A stretch of 64,000 bases of DNA from Lutjanus erythropterus (lineage: Eukaryota; Chordata; Actinopteri; Lutjaniformes; Lutjanidae): positions 8,363,019 to 8,427,018 of the forward strand of contig CM034605.1 of the NCBI GenBank assembly GCA_020091685.1, given 5' to 3'. The notes beneath the pieces were generated by a model. That model worked only from the letters and a program-made list of their open reading frames with translations. It had not been told where the DNA came from and searched no databases. This document shows positions 62,301 to 64,000 of this stretch, piece by piece. The position numbers were made by a program, and so were the translations under genes. Numbering within the stretch: position 1 is the stretch's first letter; every line of letters begins with the position of its first letter.

Positions 62301-63984
62301 CTGAGACTCCCTTTTACCCAAAAACTGAGACCTACACCTTTTTCTGGAAAGTCACAGAATATTCAGATTTATGTTAATAAACTGTTTCACTGTCATATAA
62401 ACGTGCACCTAGCCTTTAAATGAAGATATTTAAATGTAAAACTTCATCTTCAAACTTTATATCAACTTAAATGGCTCTTTGTCAAGATGACTCATGTATC
62501 CCAAAGCTTTCGTCTGTCTCGTTGGTCTAATTCATTGTCTAGTCACCATGTCGTCTTAGATCAGGACAGATGTGTGTGTGCGTGTTTTACTGCTAGAAGA
62601 ACTATGAAAGGAGATGAGAACTGTTTGTTACACCACACACTCCCTTTATCGGAAACACACCAGCTCGTCTGATGTTCTTGTAGCTTAGCCTTCGTCTCAT
62701 CCTAACTTTGTTCGTCCTTTTCATCCTCCTCGTTCTCAACCTTTCATCCTTCCCGTCCTGCTGAGAAGCACCTGTTTTGACCAACTCATGTGGTTTAGTT
62801 TTCAGAACAAACAGTAGTTTTAGAAAGGATAGCGGCTCCTCTGAAGGCTGATGAGAATGGAGTCTGAATGAATAATATGGTGGATGTTAGCTGCATAACA
62901 ACAGTTGCAGCCTCAGAACAATAGGTTTAATCACTGAGAGCGGTGAATATTGATAGAGGAAGGCTGCCACCTGGTGGTGAGCAGAAAACTTACACTAGTT
63001 TATCCATTTAAAAGAGTACGTTTAAACTCTGTTGCATGTTTCCAGGACAAGTCCTGTTTTTTCCATTTTGTCAGCGATAGGCAATTTTATAAATCTGATG
63101 CCATACTAGTGCTTTTTGTCACATTTTAACTGGTACCAATGTGTCTGTACTTTTTCAAAATAATGGCAGATTCTTAGAAAAAACAACAAATTTATAACAA
63201 AAGCAGATATGAGTACAATTAAATAAAATGTTTTGGGGTTTTTTTTTACAGAAAAGCTGTAATAAAAATGATAATAAAGTAGTTATCGTCTTAAATAAAA
63301 AACATGTGGGTTGTTTGTGGCACATATGAACATTATAGAAAAGTACTAAAATGTATGGAAGCGATGCAGACACCAACATTTTGTATTTCTATAATGTTAT
63401 TATTAATATTATTATTAGTTTGTGAGAATTGAATGATTGATCCTGCAGAATCGATCTGCCCGTCCCTTCATTTTCACTCATGTTGTCTAGATTTTGATAT
63501 ATTGAGATGCGTTTACCTCATCTACTGTCTTGTTTCACAGTGGCGGGAGCTGACCCCTACATGCCCGGCCAGATGCCCAGTGGTGGGATGCAGGACATGT
63601 ATGGTCGACCCCCGTCAGCCTTGAGCATGAGCCAGCGGTCGCAGTATCCATATGGGCCGGGCTATGACAGGAGGTAGGCACACAAATCACCAGACGATGG
63701 TGGTGAACCTGTAGCATGTCATTATTTCTTGTGTATTTCTCTTACGTGAGGAACACAGAAAATATTCACCAGTAGTGTACGGGATAATTAAATATATATG
63801 TTTACAACAGAAGTTGTCAGTGATATGTTGTCAGTCAAACGTGAAGACCGTCCTGTTGTTTCAGACCGGACCATGTCATGGGGATGGAGGGGAGCATGGG
63901 TCCTCCTGGGAGTCAGAACAACATGGGACCTTCTAACAGTGAAGCCAGCATGTACTCTCCCAGTAGATACCCTTCACAGCAGAG
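8909..63984 (+). CDS. arid1b: arid1b (BAF250B), internal part of the gene, 12 exons (multi-exon span)
   Basis: This is the gene-level entry; the exons are listed separately. ARID1B is the large, mutually exclusive ARID subunit of the nuclear canonical BAF (SWI/SNF) remodelling complex. It helps hold the complex together and binds DNA through its ARID domain with little sequence preference. Seen here: twelve exons in one frame, with matching phases at every junction, totalling about 2.04 kb of coding sequence. The order is a Gly/Pro/Ser/Gln-rich region, a Ser/Pro-rich segment, the ARID domain (49241-50990) and a Ser/Thr/Pro-rich linker. The upstream start exon and the C-terminal BAF250_C region are outside the window, so neither the start nor the stop codon is present. 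The paralogue ARID1A is the main alternative. Linker motifs such as SMPDMM and MQDMY, and the tripeptide NSG directly after the PPSPA junction, fit ARID1B better. Family assignment is from memory of vertebrate ARID1 proteins. Confidence 0.92.
9431..9812. mobile_element. TTAA-flanked MITE (AAAGGGATAGTT family), copy 1
   Basis: The left end TTAAAGTGTTAGTTCGGATT is inverted at the right end, whose reverse complement reads TTAAAGGGAAAGTCTTGATT. TTAA is present at both borders. The right arm, CCACTTCAAAAAATC plus CTTTCCCTTTAA, matches the arms of the copy at 29115-29627. Upstream sequence at about 9230-9330 resembles the interior of that other copy (GTTATATTTAGAATATTTTCACC), suggesting a second, broken insertion next to it. 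No coding capacity is seen. Confidence 0.65.
11501..11797. repeat. Intronic segmental duplication, copy A
   Basis: This 300-bp block recurs at 12783-13131. Shared landmarks are TTGGCCTCC followed by a pyrimidine run, GGGCGTTTATTGCTCTC, CCCACATGCTCAGAAACACA, GGAATTATACAAGTGTCA, TCGTTTCCCTAAACC and CACTAAAGAGT, all in the same order and orientation. Confidence 0.85.
12783..13131. repeat. Intronic segmental duplication, copy B
   Basis: It repeats the block at 11501-11797, with an expanded CA tract (12854-12869) and CT tract (12894-12945) inside. The longer microsatellites account for most of the length difference. Confidence 0.85.
12894..12945. repeat. (CT)n microsatellite
   Basis: A CT dinucleotide run with a few CA interruptions near its end, read directly. 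Confidence 0.9.
13234..13259. repeat. (CA)13 microsatellite
   Basis: CA dinucleotide run, read directly. Confidence 0.95.
14023..14202 (+). CDS. arid1b: arid1b exon 2 of this window (MSPHPSPGG segment)
   Basis: A 180-bp exon. A GTGTGTTTCAG acceptor leads into a split Gly codon, then [11 protein letters not shown]. The peptide carries [13 protein letters not shown], a stretch strongly conserved in ARID1B, followed by Tyr/Gly/Gln-rich sequence ([11 protein letters not shown]). It ends in phase 1 and joins the next exon as G-NYPRP. The donor is unusual: GTTGGA departs from GTAAGT at positions +3 to +6, with only G at +5 retained. The frame requires this boundary, because the next exon begins with the matching two bases. 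The sequence is part of the disordered region that precedes the ARID domain. Confidence 0.92.
15815..17115. repeat. Tandem duplication, two units of about 0.63-0.67 kb
   Basis: Unit 1 (about 15815-16440) and unit 2 (about 16441-17115) share long near-identical blocks. AATAACAGCA occurs at 15881 and 16508 (offset 627). CCAGGTACCGGATCAATAGC occurs at 16301 and 16973 (offset 672). The change in offset shows a roughly 45-bp net insertion in unit 2 or deletion in unit 1. No coding sequence is seen. Confidence 0.85.
20330..20478 (-). mobile_element. tRNA-derived SINE
   Basis: On the - strand this reads TTGGTAGAGCATCTGCC (A-box-like), then GGGTTCAACTCCCACC (B-box-like), then CGGCCCTTTGCTTCATGTCATC and a CCCCCTTTC stretch. 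That order of tRNA-like head and unrelated body is typical of a SINE common in percomorph fishes. Pol III A and B boxes would drive it if it is intact. The cloverleaf is degenerate, so it is not a functional tRNA gene. Confidence 0.75.
20665..20870. repeat. Diverged 102-bp tandem repeat
   Basis: The unit CTATGACAAGTCCAAATGGTACC followed by CTTCAAGTGCAGGAAATTATAC recurs about 102 bp downstream as TTATGACAAGTCCAAAATGTACC and TTGAGGTTGAGGAAAATATTC. It is probably the interior of a fish DNA element; the borders are not defined. Confidence 0.55.
24065..24204. mobile_element. Partial MITE (TTAA end only)
   Basis: The segment ends CCAAATCTTACACATTTAGCCTTTAA, resembling the right arm of the MITE at 54763-55096. 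It also contains TGTACACTAATGAAAACA, which matches a reverse-complement stretch in that copy. The other arm is missing. Confidence 0.45.
25901..26579. mobile_element. Foldback-type DNA element, copy 2
   Basis: The left end TACAGTCATAGAAATAAAGA and the right end CCCTTATTTCTAGGTGTGTA are inverted relatives. The interior has repeated blocks of the form CACCCAGGGGGTTCTA plus GAACCTTTTTATATTC, as in the copies at 1352 and 53665. It also has a terminal block, AACCTCAGACCTGCAAGAGG followed by AACCCTTTTGGAGCCC, that is conserved in all three copies. Confidence 0.7.
27243..28568. mobile_element. 1.3-kb non-autonomous element with TIR ACTACRTTTACATGCACA
   Basis: The left end ACTACGTTTACATGCACA (27243-27260) is inverted at 28551-28568, whose reverse complement is ACTACATTTACATGCACA. 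Sub-terminal sequence is rich in GTCATGTAAACAGC motifs at both ends (about 27310 and 28497), a pattern I recall from abundant fish MITE-like elements. No transposase frame is present. The right end lies only 52 bp before the next coding exon. Confidence 0.65.
28621..28948 (+). CDS. arid1b: arid1b exon 3 of this window (Gly/Pro/Met-rich, poly-Ala)
   Basis: A 328-bp exon with a GTTCTTCCAG acceptor and a GTAAGA donor. It opens by completing a Gly codon and then [10 protein letters not shown]. It contains [46 protein letters not shown] and SSNRKAQEA, in the same order as in ARID1B. A seven-residue Ala run (28896-28916, five GCA codons plus GCT and GCC) precedes [11 protein letters not shown]. It ends in phase 2. 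The segment is disordered and low-complexity, so it is likely to take part in weak multivalent contacts rather than form a fold. The GCA repeat could vary in length between individuals. Confidence 0.95.
28896..28916 (+). repeat. arid1b: Coding GCA/GCN repeat (poly-Ala, 7 residues)
   Basis: GCA five times followed by GCT and GCC encode seven consecutive alanines directly after KAQE in the third exon. Confidence 0.95.
29115..29627. mobile_element. TTAA-flanked MITE (AAAGGGATAGTT family), copy 2
   Basis: The left arm TTAAAGGGATAGTTCATATT with CAAGTGAGGTTGTATGAGGT is inverted in the right arm. The right arm's reverse complement is TTAAAGGGATAGTTTGGATT, then GAAGTGGGGCTGTATGAGGT. Arms of about 45 bp and TTAA at both borders are clear. 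No open frame of a transposase is present. I recognise this arm as very common in percomorph genomes. Confidence 0.8.
30622..30795 (+). CDS. arid1b: Candidate arid1b cassette exon, Pro/His-rich (unconfirmed)
   Basis: This 174-bp interval follows a GATCTGCAG acceptor and precedes a CTATAG-GTAGGT donor that matches the consensus well. Its length is a multiple of three. Starting in phase 2 from the third exon, it reads open throughout: one base completes an Arg codon, 57 codons follow, and AG remains, which pairs with the first G of the next exon. Inclusion would add 58 residues, beginning [16 protein letters not shown], with 22 prolines and 7 histidines by count. The same phase at both ends means skipping or including it keeps the frame. 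Such a sequence fits the low-complexity half of ARID1B. An incidental Pro-rich open stretch is the alternative. A pyrimidine tract TTTCTCTTTTTGT lies upstream. Confidence 0.45.
   Translation, partial: AASVCEVPGPDAAAPTHLHPLANTPPCFYPSTTFTSTSTSTQTSSSTCPVTLTFTAL
32363..32413. repeat. (CA)n microsatellite with one CG interruption
   Basis: CA run of about 50 bp, interrupted once near 32381, read directly. Confidence 0.95.
32529..32558. repeat. (CA)15 microsatellite
   Basis: Uninterrupted CA dinucleotide run, read directly. Confidence 0.95.
32927..33760. repeat. Tandem repeat of about 330-355 bp, 2.4 units
   Basis: AAATTGCTACTGTGTTTATT begins units at 32927, 33256 and 33611. Each unit carries CCAAACAAAGCAT, CTGCCAACTAGGTGAGACTA and, in the two full units, AGGAATTAGTC with CTGGCAGAAAGTTTC. 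The third unit stops after the TGAGACTATTTGTTTTC block. An isolated piece, GAATAGGAATTAGTCTTCTG, sits near 34525. No coding sense is evident. Confidence 0.85.
34510..34605. repeat. Detached fragment of the 330-bp tandem repeat
   Basis: GAAGTTTTTACTACGAATAG through TGTTTTGCTACAATG matches the end part of the units at 32927-33610. It lies about 750 bp beyond the array, which suggests an insertion or rearrangement split the array. Confidence 0.7.
34901..35160 (+). other. Unexplained open reading stretch with exon-like 5' edge
   Basis: A pyrimidine-rich tract ending TTCTTCCTCAG (to 34900) precedes a long open frame. It reads [19 protein letters not shown], then [41 protein letters not shown] and DLPNQG. 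The composition looks more protein-like than neighbouring intronic frames. It is not in the arid1b frame: read in the phase-2 frame required here, it meets a stop within about 20 codons. I do not recognise the protein. It may be an exon of a nested gene, a relic of a retrocopy, or chance. Confidence 0.25.
35880..36072. mobile_element. Truncated MITE related to 54763-55096
   Basis: It shares AACCAAACACTGGCTCTAGA and CGGCCACTGTAG with the full copy near 55 kb, and ends TACATACTGGTCCTTTAA. The left arm is not recognisable. Confidence 0.55.
38155..38560 (+). repeat. Interspersed repeat, + orientation copy
   Basis: The segment starts CTTAAAGGGGTAATATGTAAC, and near its end reads AAAATACACACTGTGGAGTT followed by GCGACTGCCTGCCAAACTCC. 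The latter block occurs inverted at about 41240-41310. I recall the AAAGGGGTAATATGTAAC-type end from fish MITEs. Confidence 0.55.
39020..39055. repeat. (TG)n microsatellite
   Basis: TG run with one TC interruption, read directly. Confidence 0.95.
41223..41460 (-). repeat. Interspersed repeat, inverted relative of 38155-38560
   Basis: The reverse complement reads GAAAATACACACTCTGGAGTT, then GTGACTGCCTGC and CCAGACTCCATTAAT, matching the block near 38470-38525. The other end carries TATATGTAACGTTCC, which may correspond to the GTAATATGTAAC end. Confidence 0.5.
42672..42698. repeat. (CA)13 microsatellite
   Basis: CA dinucleotide run, read directly. Confidence 0.95.
43313..43449 (+). CDS. arid1b: arid1b exon 4 of this window (QGSYQG...YNMPPS)
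   Basis: A 137-bp exon. The acceptor GTGTGTGTAG is chosen because it completes the Arg codon left in phase 2 and gives RQGSYQGPS, matching the RQGSFPG start of the same exon in ARID1B. A second AG four bases downstream would shift the frame. The peptide continues with [14 protein letters not shown] and AYNMPPS, close to the SPYSQPMNNSSS and PPYSM stretches of the family. The donor is GTATAC and the exon ends in phase 1. It belongs to the disordered region ahead of the ARID domain. Confidence 0.93.
43450..45935 (+). other. arid1b: arid1b intron (2.5 kb)
   Basis: Mostly unique sequence. A stretch at about 43715-43915 resembles an interspersed repeat but has no defined borders. I see no exon on either strand. 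A short GTTTTTCCCACTTTTCCCAC duplication lies near 45580. The intron ends in a tandem AAGGAG acceptor. Confidence 0.65.
45936..46039 (+). CDS. arid1b: arid1b exon 5 of this window ([12 protein letters not shown])
   Basis: A 104-bp exon, too short and frame-restricted to stand out alone. It fits between a phase-1 and a phase-0 junction and reads [18 protein letters not shown], then TEVKDDSGP and NEPHKPK, comparable to the ADMMSPGESK and ESKSK stretches of ARID1B. The acceptor is TTCTTGGTTAAG and the donor GTACCC. The first acceptor is followed at once by GAG, so a second AG three bases in (45938) could be used and would drop one residue. Charged Lys/Asp/Glu residues increase here compared with the exons before. 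Confidence 0.88.
46503..46560. repeat. (CA)29 microsatellite
   Basis: Uninterrupted CA run of about 58 bp, read directly. Confidence 0.95.
46625..46652. repeat. (CA)14 microsatellite
   Basis: CA dinucleotide run, read directly. Confidence 0.95.
47405..47620 (+). mobile_element. hAT-like element fragment
   Basis: The segment GGAAAGTAACTAGGTACATT, GAGGTACTTGTACTTTGC, CTTCTACTCCGCTTCATTTC and ACTACATTTATTTTACAGCT follows the order of a very common fish element with a CAGTGGTGGAAAGTA end. The terminus itself is degraded (AATGATGGAAAG). Confidence 0.6.
48344..48538 (+). CDS. arid1b: arid1b exon 6 of this window (Ser/Pro-rich, [11 protein letters not shown])
   Basis: A 195-bp exon with phase 0 at both ends, and a GTAAGA donor. 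It reads [31 protein letters not shown] and [15 protein letters not shown], ending KTPSSP. This matches the ARID1 segment with SQPPTPGNLPVPSP and HGDESDSISSP that lies just before the ARID domain. Two in-frame acceptors exist. Starting at 48350 gives DGYS, the closer match to DSYS in human ARID1B; starting at 48344 adds Leu-Gln. The pyrimidine-rich tract lies directly before the upstream one. Many SP and TP dipeptides suggest proline-directed phosphorylation, which is inferred only. Confidence 0.92.
48539..49240 (+). other. arid1b: arid1b intron (0.7 kb)
   Basis: The stretch at about 48928-49040 (AAACTTTAATGATCCCCATG, then a polypurine and AT-rich tail) resembles the 3' part of a fish LINE or other retroelement. 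Nothing else was recognised. It ends in a CACTCACCAG acceptor. Confidence 0.55.
49241..49456 (+). CDS. arid1b: arid1b exon 7 of this window: first part of the ARID domain
   Basis: A 216-bp exon, phase 0 at both ends, with a CACTCACCAG acceptor and a GTAATG donor. After [11 protein letters not shown] the ARID domain begins: [19 protein letters not shown], then [20 protein letters not shown] and [21 protein letters not shown]. These are the first helices of the domain, with the hallmark PxxxxKPLDL and VxEIGGL-type motifs. The last residue is Met where mammals have Gln. ARID domains bind DNA through a helix-turn-helix-like fold; in ARID1 proteins binding has little sequence preference. The MEERGTPV spelling is closer to ARID1B (MEERGSPV) than to ARID1A (TEEKAMGM). 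Confidence 0.97.
49457..50853 (+). other. arid1b: arid1b intron (1.4 kb)
   Basis: A Tc1-like terminal fragment lies at 50514-50546. The remainder shows no exon and no defined repeat. It ends with a CACTCAG acceptor. Confidence 0.6.
50514..50546. mobile_element. Tc1/mariner-like terminal fragment
   Basis: GGTGTCCACATACTTTTGGC followed by CACGTAATGTA resembles the end of a widespread non-autonomous fish Tc1-type element. The partner end is not found nearby, so this is a truncated remnant. The assignment is from memory of the motif. Confidence 0.5.
50854..51076 (+). CDS. arid1b: arid1b exon 8 of this window: second part of the ARID domain and Ser tract
   Basis: A 223-bp exon, entered in phase 0 and left in phase 1 (donor GTAAGG). 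It reads [20 protein letters not shown], then [19 protein letters not shown] and [10 protein letters not shown]. These are the last helices of the ARID domain, including the conserved W-REL and YIQYLFAYE core that carries hydrophobic packing residues. QYLFA matches ARID1B (QYLFA) rather than ARID1A (QCLYA). Directly after the domain is a run of seven serines (51004-51024) encoded by AGC/AGT codons, longer than in mammals as I recall. It ends with [10 protein letters not shown] and joins the next exon as PPSPA-NSGG. Confidence 0.97.
51004..51024 (+). repeat. arid1b: Coding AGC/AGT repeat (poly-Ser, 7 residues)
   Basis: Seven consecutive serine codons, mostly AGC, lie just after the ARID domain (PPAD then serines, then IAGGDSRK). 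Confidence 0.95.
53297..53380. repeat. (CA)42 microsatellite
   Basis: Uninterrupted CA run of 84 bp, the longest in the window, read directly. Confidence 0.97.
53665..54114. mobile_element. Foldback-type DNA element, copy 3 (best-preserved ends)
   Basis: The left end TACACTCTTAGAAATAAAG is inverted at the right end TTATTTCTCAGAGTGTA (54098-54114), with 16 of 17 positions matching. The interior has units with the TAGA core near 53791, 53846, 53902 and 53958, spaced about 55-56 bp. The conserved block AAACCTCAGCTCTTCAGGAAG with AACCCTTTTGGAACCC is also present. No transposase is encoded. Confidence 0.8.
54763..55096. mobile_element. TTAA-flanked MITE (GTGTGTAAGATTTA family), full copy
   Basis: The left end TTAAAGGTGTGTAAGATTTA is inverted at the right end, whose reverse complement reads TTAAAGCACCAGTGTGCAGGATTTA. 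TTAA lies at both borders and the length is 334 bp. CGCCGCTAGACGCCACTAAATC near the right end is a motif I recall from many fish copies. Partial relatives lie at about 24065-24204, 35880-36072 and 47660-47790. Confidence 0.75.
55690..56085. mobile_element. Diverged relative of the foldback MITE at 7955-8557
   Basis: Shared blocks in order are CCTGCATGAAACTGC, TCTGTGGATTATCTGGAGTA, GGGTCATGATT, GGTGCTTTGAGC, AGACAGACATCT and GGGGTGAACTGTAACTTTAA. These correspond to the right half of the 7955-8557 element. The left arm is largely missing. Confidence 0.7.
59552..59693 (+). CDS. arid1b: arid1b exon 9 of this window ([13 protein letters not shown])
   Basis: A 142-bp exon. A GTGTCTTGCAG acceptor leads to two bases that complete an Ala codon, followed by [18 protein letters not shown], then [19 protein letters not shown] and TPLPPN. 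This follows ARID1B ([28 protein letters not shown]) closely. ARID1A has [13 protein letters not shown] at the same place. The donor GTACCA leaves AG of a split Arg codon (phase 2). This is the first linker exon after the ARID domain, rich in TP sites. Confidence 0.96.
60415..61435 (+). mobile_element. hAT-like non-autonomous element, interrupted
   Basis: The left end CAGTGGTGGAAAGTAACTAA is clear. Later pieces GTGCTTCTACTTCAGTGGAG, TTCACTACATGTATATGACAG and GGAGTACTTTTACTTGTAAT follow the family order. The right terminus is degraded. A different sequence with (TTTA)n at 61006-61035 sits inside. Confidence 0.55.
61006..61250 (-). mobile_element. Retroelement-like insertion with (TAAA)n tail
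   Basis: On the - strand the segment ends CTGTCCCTGTTAAATAAATA and continues as a TAAA repeat, a tail type I recall from fish LINE-derived copies. The 5' limit is uncertain, and it lies inside the hAT-like element. Confidence 0.4.
62109..62281 (+). CDS. arid1b: arid1b exon 10 of this window (QDPFSEVSD...DPFAGMRK)
   Basis: A 173-bp exon. One base completes an Arg codon; it then reads [38 protein letters not shown] and [14 protein letters not shown]1B has HDPFSDVSD, QQGMSMPDVMGRM and KDPFGGMRK at the same positions, so the match is close. The donor is a perfect GTGAGT, leaving one base (phase 1). Mammals show a PNKDPFGG spelling where this has AKDPFAG. The role is linker; the DPF repeats are conserved but have no assigned function that I know of. 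Confidence 0.96.
62282..63540 (+). other. arid1b: arid1b intron (1.3 kb)
   Basis: No exon and no recognisable mobile element. The sequence becomes AT-rich from about 63160 to 63420. It ends in a CTTGTTTCACAG acceptor. Confidence 0.65.
63541..63673 (+). CDS. arid1b: arid1b exon 11 of this window ([15 protein letters not shown])
   Basis: A 133-bp exon in a frame with few other clues. Two bases complete a Met codon, then [36 protein letters not shown] and [12 protein letters not shown]1B has SSEPFMTQGQMPN, SMQDMYNQSPSGAMS and QFPYGASYDRR here. The conserved QMPxxxMQDMY is strong support for ARID1B over ARID1A. The donor GTAGGC leaves AG of an Arg codon (phase 2). Confidence 0.95.
63674..63864 (+). 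other. arid1b: arid1b intron (191 bp)
   Basis: A short intron between two well-supported exons, with a GTAGGC donor and a GTTGTTTCAG acceptor. Nothing else was recognised. Confidence 0.85.
63865..63984 (+). CDS. arid1b: arid1b exon 12 of this window ([12 protein letters not shown])
   Basis: A 120-bp exon, the last in the window. It opens by completing Arg, then [39 protein letters not shown]. The SMYSPSRYP stretch matches the [12 protein letters not shown] motif found in ARID1A, and related sequence occurs in longer ARID1B forms. The end is placed at AG-GTCAGC (63984/63985), where the family exon ends in a split Arg codon before HDSYGNQ. The donor is weak and only 16 bp from the window edge, so the 3' boundary is less certain than the rest. 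Confidence 0.85.
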
Positions 63985-64000
63985 GTCAGCACCAGTGTGT

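Noticed and set aside
1-64000. CRISPR arrays, rRNA genes, bacterial operons
   Set aside because: None seen. The tandem repeats here lack the regular unique spacers of CRISPR arrays, and the window is vertebrate intronic DNA.

Overview
The window is animal nuclear DNA, almost certainly from a teleost fish of the spiny-rayed (percomorph) type. It is intron-dominated and full of (CA)n and (CT)n microsatellites. It carries many short TTAA-flanked inverted-repeat elements, a tRNA-derived SINE and hAT-like and Tc1-like fragments of kinds I recognise from fish genomes. There are no bacterial-style operons, rRNA genes or CRISPR arrays.

One protein-coding gene is supported. It is the middle part of arid1b, which encodes BAF250B, the ARID-domain subunit of the canonical BAF (SWI/SNF) chromatin-remodelling complex, and it lies on the + strand. 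Twelve exons can be placed: 8909-8995, 14023-14202, 28621-28948, 43313-43449, 45936-46039, 48344-48538, 49241-49456, 50854-51076, 59552-59693, 62109-62281, 63541-63673 and 63865-63984. All have AG acceptors and GT donors. The intron phases join without conflict (1,1,2,1,0,0,0,1,2,1,2), giving one open frame of about 679 codons. Exons 7 and 8 encode the ARID DNA-binding domain. The earlier exons encode low-complexity Gly/Pro/Ser/Gln-rich sequence, and the later ones the Ser/Pro-rich linker typical of ARID1 proteins. The N-terminal exons and the C-terminal BAF250_C region lie outside the window. ARID1B is preferred over ARID1A because of the linker motifs ([53 protein letters not shown]).

Layout: 1-8908 is intron with foldback elements and microsatellites. 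The interval 8996-28620 holds two long introns with duplications, a SINE and a 1.3-kb inverted-repeat element that ends about 50 bp before the third exon. The interval 28949-43312 is a 14-kb intron with a strong candidate cassette exon (30622-30795), a tandemly triplicated block and an unexplained open frame near 34.9-35.1 kb. The interval 43450-51076 is the compact exon cluster leading into the ARID domain. The interval 51077-59551 is an 8.5-kb intron, and 59552-64000 holds the post-ARID linker exons.

The most interesting observations are the Pro/His-rich cassette exon, whose frame and phase fit arid1b exactly; two tandem splice acceptors before the ARID domain; a family of foldback elements built on a 56-bp repeat with three copies in the window; and several TTAA-flanked element families. 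No defence system, toxin or virus was seen.
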